This document shows, in pieces, positions 1 through 7,740 of a DNA stretch of 64,000 nt (position 1 is its first letter; each line of letters opens with the position of its first letter). Position numbers and translations under genes: made by a program. The DNA comes from Blastococcus sp. LR1 (GTDB lineage: Bacteria > Actinomycetota > Actinomycetes > Mycobacteriales > Geodermatophilaceae). Location of the stretch: contig NZ_JAIUJY010000004.1 in the NCBI RefSeq assembly GCF_020166105.1, positions 248,001-312,000 on the forward strand, read 5' to 3'. The notes under the pieces were generated by a model that did not search any database, was not told the origin of the DNA, and worked only from the letters and a program-made list of their open reading frames with translations.

Positions 1-646
1 GGCGCCGGAGGAAGTCGACCCGTCGGACCCGCAGGGCGGCCATCTCGCCGAAGCGCAGTCCGGTGTAGGCGAGCAGCCGTATGACGTCCCCGTCCTCACC
101 CGCCGCGTCGGCGAGCCGCTCGACCTCGTCATGGTTGAGGAACCTCGGCTCCTGCCGCGTCACTCGGGGCAGGGGTACGCGCTCGGCCGGGTTGCGGGGG
201 ATGCGCCCGTCGCGGACGGCGAGGCCCAGGAGGAGTGAGAAGACGCGGTGGGCCTGGCGGACCGTGCCCGGGGCGGATCCCTGCGTCAGCAGCTCAGCCA
301 CCCAGACGGCGACGTCGGCGTGGGTGACGTCGGCGAGCCGGTACCGACTCCACGACGGCAGGACGTGGGTCCGCAGGAGGTTCTCGTACCGGTAGAGGGT
401 GCTCGGCTTGACCCCGGTCTGCGAGGACAGCCATCGATCGGACCACTCCTCGACGGTGATCCGGCCTCGGACTGGCGCCGTCCACGTTTGCGTGACCATG
501 GCTGACGTAGCCTCATCCAGCCAGCGCTGCGCATCTACCTTCCGCGCAAAGCGCCTCTCGTGCTGACGGCCGCCTGGGTCGCGATACCGGGCGCGATAGC
601 GGGTTGAGCCGTCGCTGAGCGTGATGCGGGTGATCGAGCCGTCCAT
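1..646 (-). CDS. int: Tyrosine recombinase (integrase), C-terminus beyond window edge
   Basis: Site-specific recombinase that would integrate and excise the mobile element filling the first 20 kb. Reading the minus strand from the ATG at 646 gives 215 residues: an N-terminal segment like the AP2-type DNA-binding fold (RYRARYRDPGGRQHERRF), a SAM-like core-binding domain at about residues 65-150 (STLYRYENLLRTHV; HRVFSLLLGLAVRDGRIPRNPAE), and the start of the catalytic domain ending in YTGLRFGEMAALR, which holds the first catalytic Arg region. The remaining catalytic residues (HxxR, Tyr) lie left of position 1, so the gene is incomplete here because of the window, not because of damage. The 3' end points toward the presumed left attachment site. 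The family assignment is secure; the symbol is generic. Confidence 0.93.
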   Translation of the reverse strand, partial: MDGSITRITLSDGSTRYRARYRDPGGRQHERRFARKVDAQRWLDEATSAMVTQTWTAPVRGRITVEEWSDRWLSSQTGVKPSTLYRYENLLRTHVLPSWSRYRLADVTHADVAVWVAELLTQGSAPGTVRQAHRVFSLLLGLAVRDGRIPRNPAERVPLPRVTRQEPRFLNHDEVERLADAAGEDGDVIRLLAYTGLRFGEMAALRVRRVDFLRR

Positions 647-834
647 GAGGACCTCCGTAGCGAGGTATGCGTCTCTCAGCGTGCCGGACGCCTCTGACAA
701 CGGGCCGCCCTCGTCATCCCGGACATGATTATGCCGCTCTCCCCTGAGCAGCATAGTTCGCGCAAACTCCCGTTCTGAGCTGCATGTATAGGCGTGAAGT
801 GTCGTTGGTCGAGGACGGCGCGTTCTGGGTGTCT

Positions 835-863
835 TGCGGACTTTCTGCGGACTATGTGCGGAC
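835..863. promoter_or_regulatory. Three TGCGGAC direct repeats at exact 11-bp spacing upstream of int
   Basis: TGCGGAC occurs at 835-841, 846-852 and 857-863, one DNA helical turn apart, in the 347-bp gene-free stretch (647-993) between the integrase start and the RES toxin stop. Phased copies suggest binding sites for the integrase, an excisionase or another element regulator. A related set (reverse complement TGTGGGC) sits near the right attachment scar. I see no other gene or hairpin in 647-993. The role is inference. Confidence 0.5.
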
Positions 864-993
864 CGAGATTGTGAGACAGTCCGCCCGTCAGCCCCGCGCC
901 TGGTCTGGGGGGCGTGACCGCTGTGGCGCCGGGGCGGCGGCCTGGTCCACTACCGCGCAGGTCAGTCAGGAGCCCGGTGTGGGATGACTTGGG

Positions 994-1551
994 TCAGGCC
1001 TGCCTGGGCGGGACGGCGCGGAGCTGGCGTGGGTCGGCCGGCAGCGTGTTCCAGGTCTCCTCGGTGCGCACCACCGGCATCTCCCGCAGGGTGATCCGTT
1101 CCCGGAAGAGCGCGAGCGTCTCGCCCAGGCCGGTGGCCGAGGGGGCGAGGACGGCATGCAGCTCGAGCTGGTGGGCGGCGGCGGCGACGCGCTGGCAGGC
1201 GGCGTAGTCGTCGACCTCGGACCTCAGGTCGGCAGCGGAGAGTCCCACGGCGGCGACGTTGTGGGGGTTGGTGAGGTCGAGCACCGCGTCGACATCCACG
1301 GTGACGGTATAGAAGCGGCGCGGCTGCACAAGCTCGACGGGGATCCCGTAGGCCTCGACCAGGTGCCTGTAGGCCTCGGCGGTGACTGACGTCGGTGGAC
1401 GGCCGAGGTAGATGACGGGAAACGTCTCTCCCCAGCGTCCCTGGTCGCCGCCGGCGAAGGCGTCGCGGTTGACCGCCGCGTGTCGGTAGAAGGTGCCGTG
1501 CACGCTGATCGGTGGCACGGCCGCGACGCGTTCGGCGATGGAGCGCTGCAC
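994..1551 (-). CDS. RES-domain toxin of a RES/Xre toxin-antitoxin pair
   Basis: A 185-residue protein starting at GTG, with the RES-family layout. An Arg in HGTFYRHAA and the segment GRWGETFPVIYLGRPPTSVTAEAYRHLVEA contain the conserved R, ..Y and ..S/E positions that gave the family its name. Characterised family members (for example MbcT in M. tuberculosis) degrade or modify NAD+ and are neutralised by a partner with an Xre/MbcA fold. The upstream gene on the same strand is such a partner; its stop and this start are separated by only one codon, so the two are almost certainly co-translated. It lies inside the mobile element and probably stabilises it (inference). NAD-consuming activity is assumed from the family, not shown here. 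Confidence 0.85.
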   Translation of the reverse strand: MQRSIAERVAAVPPISVHGTFYRHAAVNRDAFAGGDQGRWGETFPVIYLGRPPTSVTAEAYRHLVEAYGIPVELVQPRRFYTVTVDVDAVLDLTNPHNVAAVGLSAADLRSEVDDYAACQRVAAAAHQLELHAVLAPSATGLGETLALFRERITLREMPVVRTEETWNTLPADPRQLRAVPPRQA

Positions 1552-1554
1552 GCC

Positions 1555-1953
1555 TTACCGAACCTTCGACCCGCCGGCGAGGCGCTGCACCAGTCGCAGC
1601 ACGGTCTCGAAGTCGCCTGCCTTCAGTACGTCGATCGGGCGGCGGTCGCCTAGGGCGCGTTGTCGGGCGTGCAGCCAGATGTCGATGCCTTCGGGCTTGT
1701 AGACGTCGGAGAGCTCTGCGATGACGTACTGCAGCTCCAGCAGCCGGTCGCGCTTGGTGCCCTCGGGCCGCGCGGCGCCGGCGGCCCATTTCTGCACTGC
1801 GCGCTCTCCGGCGCCGACGATCTCCCCGATCTCGGCGAGGGTGAGCGCGCGGCGCGTGTCGGCCACGACATGGCGGTAGACGGGGGAGTCTCCGGCCGGG
1901 TCGTGCGACGCAGGCTGGGACGCCGCCGCCGCGGCGGTGCGGGTCGGGCTCAT
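1555..1953 (-). CDS. Xre/MbcA-like antitoxin partner of the RES toxin
   Basis: A 132-residue protein. The ATG at 1953 is preferred over an in-frame start 24 codons upstream because AGAAGGAGA lies just ahead of it. Residues about 30-75 form an Xre-type helix-turn-helix (TLAEIGEIVGAGERAVQKWAA). The C-terminal part carries the antitoxin ParS-like domain, with a short helix pair ending in RRPIDVLKAGDFETVLRLVQ, close to the 'P.d.L..gd...v...l..l' pattern of MbcA/ParS antitoxins. It is first in the two-gene operon, as is usual for RES/Xre pairs. By family it should bind and block the toxin and repress its own promoter. The regulatory region is shared with the divergent gene starting at 2115. Confidence 0.85.
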   Translation of the reverse strand: MSPTRTAAAAASQPASHDPAGDSPVYRHVVADTRRALTLAEIGEIVGAGERAVQKWAAGAARPEGTKRDRLLELQYVIAELSDVYKPEGIDIWLHARQRALGDRRPIDVLKAGDFETVLRLVQRLAGGSKVR

Positions 1954-2114
1954 CTGACTGGTCTCCTTCTGAGGCAGCGCCGATCGGTCCGTTCGGCCTG
2001 CGAGGTAGACGCTATACATCCTCACCGTTCGCCGCTAGGTACATCGTCAAGTTCGTGCTAAGGTTCACCCCGCAAGCGTCACAGTTCGGTAACTCTGTGG
2101 TAGGAGACTCACCG

Positions 2115-3341
2115 ATGGATCTGTTGATCAGGGCCGGTCGCGGTGACCACCTGCTCGTCAAGGATCTGTGCGCCCCGGCCGCCAGCGGACTGTGGCCCCT
2201 GCGGGAGCTGCCGCTCACCGGGGTGGTTGCCGATGCGCAGGTGGCGATGGAGCGGCCGGGCCTCCGGGAGACTGCGGATGCAGCCGGGGTGCCGTTCTTG
2301 GTCGACCCGCTCACCCCGCTGCTGGCCGATCAGCAGTCGCCGAGCAATGGCTGGGCGCGACTGCCGTACGCCACCGCAGACAAGCTGACCCCGGCAGACC
2401 TCGGCCACCACGAACTGCAGGACGAACTGGTCGACCAGGTAATCGGCTTCCAGCGCGAGCAGGGCGCTACGGTGCTCATTCCGCCCTACGTCTACGTCGA
2501 CCGGCGAAACAGCGCCTGGCTGGAGGTCAACCGCAGCCTGTTGATCCGGACCGCCCGCTATCTGGAGCGCGAAGACATCGACCTGCCCGTCGCGCCGGTC
2601 TTCGCCGCGTCCCTGCACCAGTTCGGCCCCCAGTCCACCTGGCCGGCCGGGCTGGACCCGTTCCTCGCTACCGCTGATGAGATGAACACCCGCTACGTGG
2701 CGCTGTCGATGTCCTGGTCCAAGCAGCGGACCGCCAGCTACGACGCCATCGCCACGCTGATGACCGCCACCCAGCACGCCGCCGCCGGACGGCGGGTGCT
2801 GTCCTGGCGCCAAGGCCTCTACGGTGCAGCCCTTACCGGCGTGGGAGCCGCCGGCTACGAGACCGGTCCCGGGCACGGCGAGGCCGGCCACTTTCCCCAG
2901 TTGCTGGCCCGCAGGCGTCCCAGCGACAAGCCCCGCACGGGCGGCGGCGAGGCCAACGTGTACTTCACCGCCTTCGGCCGCAGCCTCGACCGCAGCCATG
3001 GCCAGAAGCTGCTCGAGAACCGGCTGCTACGGGCCACGCTGGTCTGCCCGGAGAGCTCCTGCTGCCCGGACGGCGCCAGCAGCATGATAAACAGCTGGCG
3101 CGAGCACGCCGTGCGCGCACGCCACCGCGAACTGTCCGAGATCGACCGCATGCCCGCCTCGCCCAGCTGGCGACTCAACAAGATCTCCCGGGATGCCGAG
3201 CAAGCCGCACTGTCCACCCGAGCGGGGAACGACGTCCTCGCCGAGGCGGGAATCGGCTGGCGGCTGCCCACCGACACCTACCGGCATCTCTCGGACGTGG
3301 CCGCCGACATCCGCGCCAACCTCGGCCGGCGAGTGGCGTGA
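2115..3341 (+). CDS. Unrecognised 408-residue protein with a CPESSCC motif, divergent from the RES/Xre pair
   Basis: I do not recognise this protein. The ATG at 2115 is chosen because TAGGAGA lies directly upstream; an in-frame start at 2055 lacks such a site. Alternating hydrophobic strands and helices (GVVADAQVAME, ATVLIPPYVYV, DLPVAPVFAASLHQF, TRYVALSMSW, GRRVLSWRQGLYGAAL) look like an alpha/beta barrel. Near residue 315 a cysteine cluster, CPESSCCPDG, is followed by WREHAVRARHRE, a possible metal site. The arrangement faintly recalls tRNA-guanine transglycosylase-like barrels with a C-terminal zinc site, but spacing differs from the canonical CxCxxC and I would not name it. No signal peptide or membrane segment. 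It lies divergent from the toxin-antitoxin pair, inside the element. Confidence 0.75.
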   Translation: MDLLIRAGRGDHLLVKDLCAPAASGLWPLRELPLTGVVADAQVAMERPGLRETADAAGVPFLVDPLTPLLADQQSPSNGWARLPYATADKLTPADLGHHELQDELVDQVIGFQREQGATVLIPPYVYVDRRNSAWLEVNRSLLIRTARYLEREDIDLPVAPVFAASLHQFGPQSTWPAGLDPFLATADEMNTRYVALSMSWSKQRTASYDAIATLMTATQHAAAGRRVLSWRQGLYGAALTGVGAAGYETGPGHGEAGHFPQLLARRRPSDKPRTGGGEANVYFTAFGRSLDRSHGQKLLENRLLRATLVCPESSCCPDGASSMINSWREHAVRARHRELSEIDRMPASPSWRLNKISRDAEQAALSTRAGNDVLAEAGIGWRLPTDTYRHLSDVAADIRANLGRRVA

Positions 3342-3722
3342 CCAGGACGGGCGGTCACCGTCGACTCCGGCGCCGGGCAGGGTGAGCGCGTACTCGTAGC
3401 GGCCGTCCGGGGCGAGCAGCCGGCCGCACCGTGGTGGCCGGGACTGGGTGGGCGCCAGGGCGCTTAGCAGGCGCTGGACAGCGGCGAGGGCGACCCGGTT
3501 GGCCAGTGGCGCCGGCAATCGCAGCGGCTCGGTCTCGGTGCCCGGATCCTGCTGGTCGTCGTCCTCCCACGTGCCCAGGCGCAGCAGGATCTCTTCCAGG
3601 GCGCGCAGCGGGGCCAGCGGCTCGCCGTCGAGGTCGACGACGAGCGGGATGCGCCGCCCTTGACGGGATTTGCTCGTTCGGTCCGGGCTGGCCGGTCGGC
3701 TGCTCAGCCACGGGGGGACCAC
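3027..3722 (-). CDS. Putative small protein, C-terminus doubtful (antisense to preceding gene)
   Basis: Starting at GTG 3722, 19 bp inside the preceding minus-strand gene, this frame reads like real protein for about 120 residues (IPLVVDLDGEPLAPLRALEEILLRLG in two pieces; LANRVALAAVQRLLSAL; GRYEYALTLPGAGVDG), with strong G/C bias in third codon positions. Beyond about 3350 the frame runs 315 bp antisense into the 2115-3341 gene without a stop, where it reads as a shadow. The native 3' end was therefore probably lost, or the true stop was removed by rearrangement. No family is recognised. Charged N-terminus, no membrane segment. Probably co-transcribed with the 3704-4363 gene. Confidence 0.4.
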   Translation of the reverse strand: MVPPWLSSRPASPDRTSKSRQGRRIPLVVDLDGEPLAPLRALEEILLRLGTWEDDDQQDPGTETEPLRLPAPLANRVALAAVQRLLSALAPTQSRPPRCGRLLAPDGRYEYALTLPGAGVDGDRPSWSRHSPAEVGADVGGHVREMPVGVGGQPPADSRLGEDVVPRSGGQCGLLGIPGDLVESPAGRGGHAVDLGQFAVACAHGVLAPAVYHAAGAVRAAGALRADQRGP

Positions 3723-4363
3723 CGCTCGGCCGCCGACCGGCCGGTCAGGCCGGTGACCCGGCCGATGTCGGCCCACGAGGCCCCGGCCGCGACGGCGGCG
3801 CGCACCGCCTCGTCCAGCGCGCGGGCGGCGGCGGCCTGCCCGGCGGCGGCCGCCTCGACGTCCTCGAGGGCTTGCCATCCGGCGATGTGCCGGCGCCACT
3901 CGGCGATGACCTGCGTCTCGTCGGCGGCCTCCAGGTCGGCCCACGGACCGGCAACGACCAGCTGCCCCGCCGCCGGGTCGGCCAGCTCCCATGCGGTCAC
4001 GCGGGCCCAGGGGATGCCGCGCCAGCCACAGGTGCAGCCGGCGACCCAGCCGACCACCTCCGCGTCCGGACGCCACTGGTCGGCCTCCTCGATCACCTCG
4101 CAGTGCACCGGGTCGCCGGCGTCGGCGGGCATGATCCCGTCATCGCCGATGACCGTGCCGTCGGACCAGACGCCCTCGGCGGTGGCACCGTTGCGGTAGG
4201 TCAGCCGGACCCGGTCGCCGTCGCAGGGCCCGTCGTCGGGCCGGCGGGCGATCAGCACCCCGCGGGCGCTGGTGGTGCCGGCGCCTTGCGCGCCGTCGGC
4301 GAACAGCGGCACCACCCAGCCCTCGTGCTCCTGGCCGCCCACGACCGGGCCCATCCATCCCAT
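3704..4363 (-). CDS. Hypothetical mobile-element protein with GCTCGWRG motif and C-terminal HTH
   Basis: A 219-residue protein. The ATG at 4363 follows GAGAGGAG, which decides the start against an in-frame GTG/ATG 36 codons upstream. The middle carries VGWVAGCTCGWRG, a CxC motif typical of a group of uncharacterised proteins in actinobacterial integrative elements. The C-terminal 35 residues look like a helix-turn-helix (AAGASWADIGRVTGLTGRSAAERW). A helical, Ala-rich linker joins the two parts. It is probably DNA-binding and may control element functions; this is inference from the HTH and the location between excisionase-like and toxin-antitoxin genes. No close functional homologue is known to me. 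Confidence 0.6.
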   Translation of the reverse strand: MGWMGPVVGGQEHEGWVVPLFADGAQGAGTTSARGVLIARRPDDGPCDGDRVRLTYRNGATAEGVWSDGTVIGDDGIMPADAGDPVHCEVIEEADQWRPDAEVVGWVAGCTCGWRGIPWARVTAWELADPAAGQLVVAGPWADLEAADETQVIAEWRRHIAGWQALEDVEAAAAGQAAAARALDEAVRAAVAAGASWADIGRVTGLTGRSAAERWSPRG

Positions 4364-4541
4364 CGCTGCTCCTCTCGGTGATGCGAGCGTCGCCGTTCCG
4401 GCGCCGCCGGAGCCTGTCCCGGCCGGCTTCTGTGCACGGCCGTCGTCGTCCACAGACAGGGCTGGCCACACGGCCGCACCGTCTGCCGGGAGTCCGACGC
4501 GGCTTCGCGCCCCGCCCAGCCGCCCTCCGCCGGGCGCGGGG

Positions 4542-4751
4542 CTATCGGCGGGGGGACTGGTCAGCTTGTGCGTCGATCCAGGCGCGCAGGTCGACGCGGC
4601 GGTAGAGGACGCGCCGGCCGAGCCGGAAGCTGTTCGGGCCGGTGCCGAGGTGTCGCCAGTACCGGAGAGTGGCCACCGGCGCGCGCAGCACGTCGGCGGC
4701 CTCGGTGATGGTCAGCAGCTCCGGCTCGTGGCCGGCGGTGGGGTCGGGCAT
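4542..4751 (-). CDS. xis: Excisionase-like small HTH protein (AlpA/HTH_17 type)
   Basis: A 69-residue protein. The ATG at 4751 follows GGGGAG and is preferred over an ATG 18 codons upstream. The sequence ELLTITEAADVLRAPVATL, then RYWRHLGTGPNSFRLGRRVLYRR and DLRAWIDAQ (consecutive segments), is the MerR-superfamily helix-turn-helix plus wing of small excisionases and plasmid regulators; the wing ends in the usual 'R.vrY...dl..Wl' pattern. In integrative elements such proteins bend att DNA to favour excision and often regulate replication or transfer genes. It is 3.9 kb from the integrase, not adjacent as in classic xis-int operons, so a purely regulatory role is possible. The symbol is functional shorthand. 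Confidence 0.65.
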   Translation of the reverse strand: MPDPTAGHEPELLTITEAADVLRAPVATLRYWRHLGTGPNSFRLGRRVLYRRVDLRAWIDAQADQSPRR

Positions 4752-5709
4752 GGCTGGCTCCCCGGAAGTCGTCGGTGGCGGTGCCTTCACCACAGAAGGC
4801 GCCATTTCGGGCCCGCTGGTGACACCTCACAGCCAGCCTTTTCTGACGGGCTCCGGTTCTTCCCCTGTACGGCCACCGGTGGGGGGCACCTGCTAGCGAC
4901 GGAGACCGGCCGGTGGACAGCCTCCCGGTACTACGGCCGGGTTCGGCCCCGTCCCGATCAGGGGGTCTCCCCGGACCGCCTCCTGTTCGTCTCCGGTTGA
5001 TCCCCGGTTGTCGCTCCGCGGCCCTGTCCCTGACCGGCCTGCGCCGCCCGCGCTTGGGAACCACGTTCTGCGGATGGCCTTCCTCCGGTTCTCCTCCTGT
5101 TGTCCTGCAGCCAGCCGGTGCAGGCCCGGGCATCGGGACGCTCCCGCGCAACCGGTCCCTGTGGACGATGGCTCCTGTCCACAACATCGGGACCGACACC
5201 ATCGGGCGGGCGCTGGCCTGGCCACGCTCGACTCATGGCGCACGACACCGCACCCGGGGCCCGGCGGGACGGCAGTGCCCGTGGCCGGTCCCTCTGGTCT
5301 CTCCGCGACGTGTCGGGTGATGGGGCTCGCTGACCGGTGGGCGCGCCGTCGCCGTCGTCGCGCCGGGGCCGGTGGGGTGGGCCAGGAGCACACATCGGGC
5401 CACGCTGCGCGCGGCGCCGGCTGCGCCGTCGTCACCGTCCGCCTGCGGCGGGCTGTCCTTGCTGGTCCCCCGACCCGTCCGGCAGCTCAGCGTAAGGGCC
5501 TCCCGCGCCGTCTCCTCCCGACCGGACCAAGATCCTTCCGCCCTTCGGGCGCTGCGCTGCGGAAGCAGTCTTGGTCCGGTCGTCCCCCGCCGTCGCTCCC
5601 GGCCCCTGAGCAGAGCTCTGTGCCGGACGGGCCGGGGGAATGGGTGGCAGGACACCTGTTCCGCAGTCCCTTCCGTACCGGCTTCGGCTCCAGTTCCGGG
5701 AGGGTCCAG
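4752..5709. other. 958-bp non-coding stretch with a long perfect inverted repeat (candidate oriT or single-strand origin)
   Basis: No convincing gene lies between the excisionase-like gene and ArdC. The only long plus-strand frame is an unconvincing upstream extension of ArdC. At 5520-5532 GACCGGACCAAGA pairs perfectly with TCTTGGTCCGGTC at 5569-5581. Inside, CTTCCG (5535-5540) pairs with CGGAAG (5560-5565), and GCCC TTC GGGC (5540-5550) forms an apical hairpin, so the block can fold into a branched cruciform. It sits 128 bp before a single-strand-linked antirestriction gene. Transfer or replication origin, or a long untranslated leader, are the options; terminator function is less likely because no gene points into it from the left. 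Confidence 0.45.
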
Positions 5710-6795
5710 ATGACCAGCACCAACAGCACAACCAGTAGCAGCCGCACCGGCAAGGACGAGCGGGGTAGGCGCGCCCGCCTCAGCGAGCCGCAACGGGAAG
5801 CCGCCGACGCCGCGCGCGCAGCGAAGATCGCCGCCCTGCACGACCAGATCGGCGAGCAGGTCGAGCAGCTGACCGCCGATCCGCAGTGGCGGGCGATGCT
5901 CGATGCCGCCGCGAAGTTCCACACCTACAGCCTCAACAACCAGATGCTGATCGAGCTGCAGGCCGCGCGGCTGGGCATCAGCCCGACCCGGGTTGCCGGG
6001 TTCGGCACCTGGAAGGCGCTGGGCCGCAGCGTGGTCAAGGGGTCCACCGGGCTCGCGGTCCTGGCGCCGTGCACCTACACCCCCAAGAACACCGACCCCG
6101 GCCAGGCGGCACCCGCCGCCGCGACGGCGACGGGCACGGCGAGGGAGCCGGCCGGCGGGGACGCCGACCAGCGTGCCGGGGCGCGGGTGCTGCGCGGGTT
6201 CCGGGTCGCGCACGTCTTCGACATCTCCCAGACCGACGGCGACCCGCTGCCCGACATCGTCCCCGAGCTGCTCACCGGTGACGCCCCCGCCGCCCTGTGG
6301 GACGCGCTGGCCACCCAGGTCGCCGGCCACGGCTACACGCTCGTCCGCGAGGCCTGCGAGCAGGCCAACGGCCTCACCGACCCGGCCGCCCGCACCGTCC
6401 GCGTGCGCCCGGACGTCCCCGAGGCGCAGGCGGTCAAGACCCTCGCTCACGAACTGGCGCACATCGAGTGCGGGCACACCGCCGACGACTTCGACTACCG
6501 GGGGTGCCGCGGGCGGGCCGAGGCCGAAGCCGGGTCGATCGCCTACATCGTCACCGCCTGGGCCGGGCTGGACGCCGGCGCCTACACCGTCCCCTACGTC
6601 GCCGCCTGGTCAGCCGGGGACACCGACATCGTCCGCGCCGCCGCCGCGACGGTGACCGCCGCCGCCCGCCGCATCCTCGACCACCTCGACGGCGCCGAGA
6701 GCACCGAGAACGCCGCACGGGGGACGGGGACGCCGCCCCGCCAGCCGGACCGGCCGGGCCGACCGCCGGTGCCCGCGTCTCTTGCCACCACCTGA
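5710..6795 (+). CDS. ardC: ArdC-type antirestriction protein (ssDNA-binding domain plus zincin metallopeptidase-like domain)
   Basis: A 361-residue protein starting at ATG 5710. Residues about 45-170 match the ArdC N-terminal (DUF1738-like) domain: FHTYSLNNQMLIELQAA, then GFGTWKALGRSVVKGSTGLAVLAPC. Residues about 230-320 form an ImmA/IrrE-like zincin domain with the metal motif HELAHIECGH and a downstream acidic partner, EAEAGSIAYIV. ArdC proteins are carried by conjugative plasmids and elements, bind the entering single strand and protect it from host restriction. The start is placed here because the upstream part of the frame is low-complexity and lies over the structured non-coding region. 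A Pro-rich tail of about 40 residues follows the peptidase domain. Confidence 0.85.
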   Translation: MTSTNSTTSSSRTGKDERGRRARLSEPQREAADAARAAKIAALHDQIGEQVEQLTADPQWRAMLDAAAKFHTYSLNNQMLIELQAARLGISPTRVAGFGTWKALGRSVVKGSTGLAVLAPCTYTPKNTDPGQAAPAAATATGTAREPAGGDADQRAGARVLRGFRVAHVFDISQTDGDPLPDIVPELLTGDAPAALWDALATQVAGHGYTLVREACEQANGLTDPAARTVRVRPDVPEAQAVKTLAHELAHIECGHTADDFDYRGCRGRAEAEAGSIAYIVTAWAGLDAGAYTVPYVAAWSAGDTDIVRAAAATVTAAARRILDHLDGAESTENAARGTGTPPRQPDRPGRPPVPASLATT

Positions 6796-6877
6796 GCGGG
6801 GAGAGCGCGACATGGCCGCCACCAGCACCCCACCGAGAGCACCGCCACCCCACAGAAACATCGAAGGAGAACCCACG

Positions 6878-7189
6878 ATGACCACGACAGTTGCCGCCCT
6901 GACCACCGGCCGGGAGAGTAAAGGTGGCCAAGTCGACAGGGCTGGCCCGGAAGCGGGTCGCCAAGGCAGCCGTGGTCCCCCGGCTGGACGGCGACCCGCC
7001 GCAGTCGCCGTTGCCGGGCCGCCCCTGGACCAGGCCGCCGCCGCCCTCGTCGCGGCAGCGGCGGAGGGGCCGGGCGGTTCCCCCCATGCCCTGACCCGCG
7101 CCAAGCAGGCGAGGCAGGAAGCGGAGAAGGCCGCCGCGCTCCTTGCTGAGCTGACCGCTGCCGTTGACCCGATGACTAGGTCGACGCCC
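6878..7189 (+). pseudogene. Possible small gene whose coding signal switches frame
   Basis: An ATG at 6878 follows a strong AAGGAGA site, but protein-like sequence is split. From a GTG at 6924 another frame reads AKSTGLARKRVAKAAVVPRL with good codon use. From about 7020 the original frame resumes with PLDQAAAALVAAAAEG and TRAKQARQEAEKAAALLAEL, a basic, helical tail. Two compensating indels, or a short overlapping pair, would explain this. No family is recognised. It lies directly downstream of ardC and may belong to that unit. Low confidence; could be non-coding. Confidence 0.3.
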
Positions 7190-7263
7190 TGCCGAAGGGC
7201 CCATGCGGCCGCCGCGGCGGGGAGCCACGTTCGCCGCAGGGCCTCGGTAGCCTGCGTGGCGGG

Positions 7264-7740
7264 TCAGCGGGGAACATGCTCCCCGACGCCCTCGGACGGC
7301 GACGGCGCAGGCTGGCCGCTCGCCGCTAGCCCGGTGACCGGGTCGAGCAGAACCAACCCTCGGGTGCCCGTCCGGCCCGCGGCGCGGGGGCCGCAGACGA
7401 CGACCTCGGCGCCGGCCCGTCGCGCGGCTCGCAGTGCCGCGGTGAGGGCCGGCGTCCGGGCACGGACTGGGCGGTAGGTGACCACGTGCGCGGGCGCCGG
7501 CCGCCCGCCGAGGGCGGGGGTGATCCGGCCGAGCACCGCTGCCGCATCGCGCTCGCGGCGCCGGCGTGCGACCTCGTGCAGCGCTGGGTCCAGAGACAGC
7601 CCGGTACCAGGCAGAGGGACGAGGAGCAGAAGGGGCCGGTCCCAGTCGCGCGCCAGGCGGACGGCGTGTCGAACGGCGCGTACCGCCTCCAGATCGTCGG
7701 TGACGACCGCGGCCACCGGCCCCGGGATGGCCCGTGTCAC
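7264..7740 (-). CDS. UspA-like protein, translationally coupled to terC copy 1
   Basis: A 158-residue protein. Its GTG start at 7740 overlaps the terC stop in GTGA, so translation is coupled. The alpha/beta pattern fits a single universal-stress-protein domain: strand 1 VAAVVTDDL, a helix with AVRHAVRLARDWDRPLLLLVPL, and a later strand/helix AALRAARRAGAEVVVCGPRA. The canonical ATP-binding Gly-rich G-x2-G-x9-G signature is not obvious; the equivalent stretch is PRAAGRTGTRGLVLLDPVTG. It may be a non-nucleotide-binding or divergent member. Pairing with a TerC membrane protein suggests a stress-linked accessory role (inference). The second terC copy lacks this partner. Confidence 0.6.
   Translation of the reverse strand: MTRAIPGPVAAVVTDDLEAVRAVRHAVRLARDWDRPLLLLVPLPGTGLSLDPALHEVARRRRERDAAAVLGRITPALGGRPAPAHVVTYRPVRARTPALTAALRAARRAGAEVVVCGPRAAGRTGTRGLVLLDPVTGLAASGQPAPSPSEGVGEHVPR

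Noticed and set aside
5008..5709. An N-terminal extension of ArdC by 234 residues
   Set aside because: The stretch encodes low-complexity Arg/Pro-rich sequence, lacks family similarity and spans the perfect inverted repeat. The start at 5710 matches the family.
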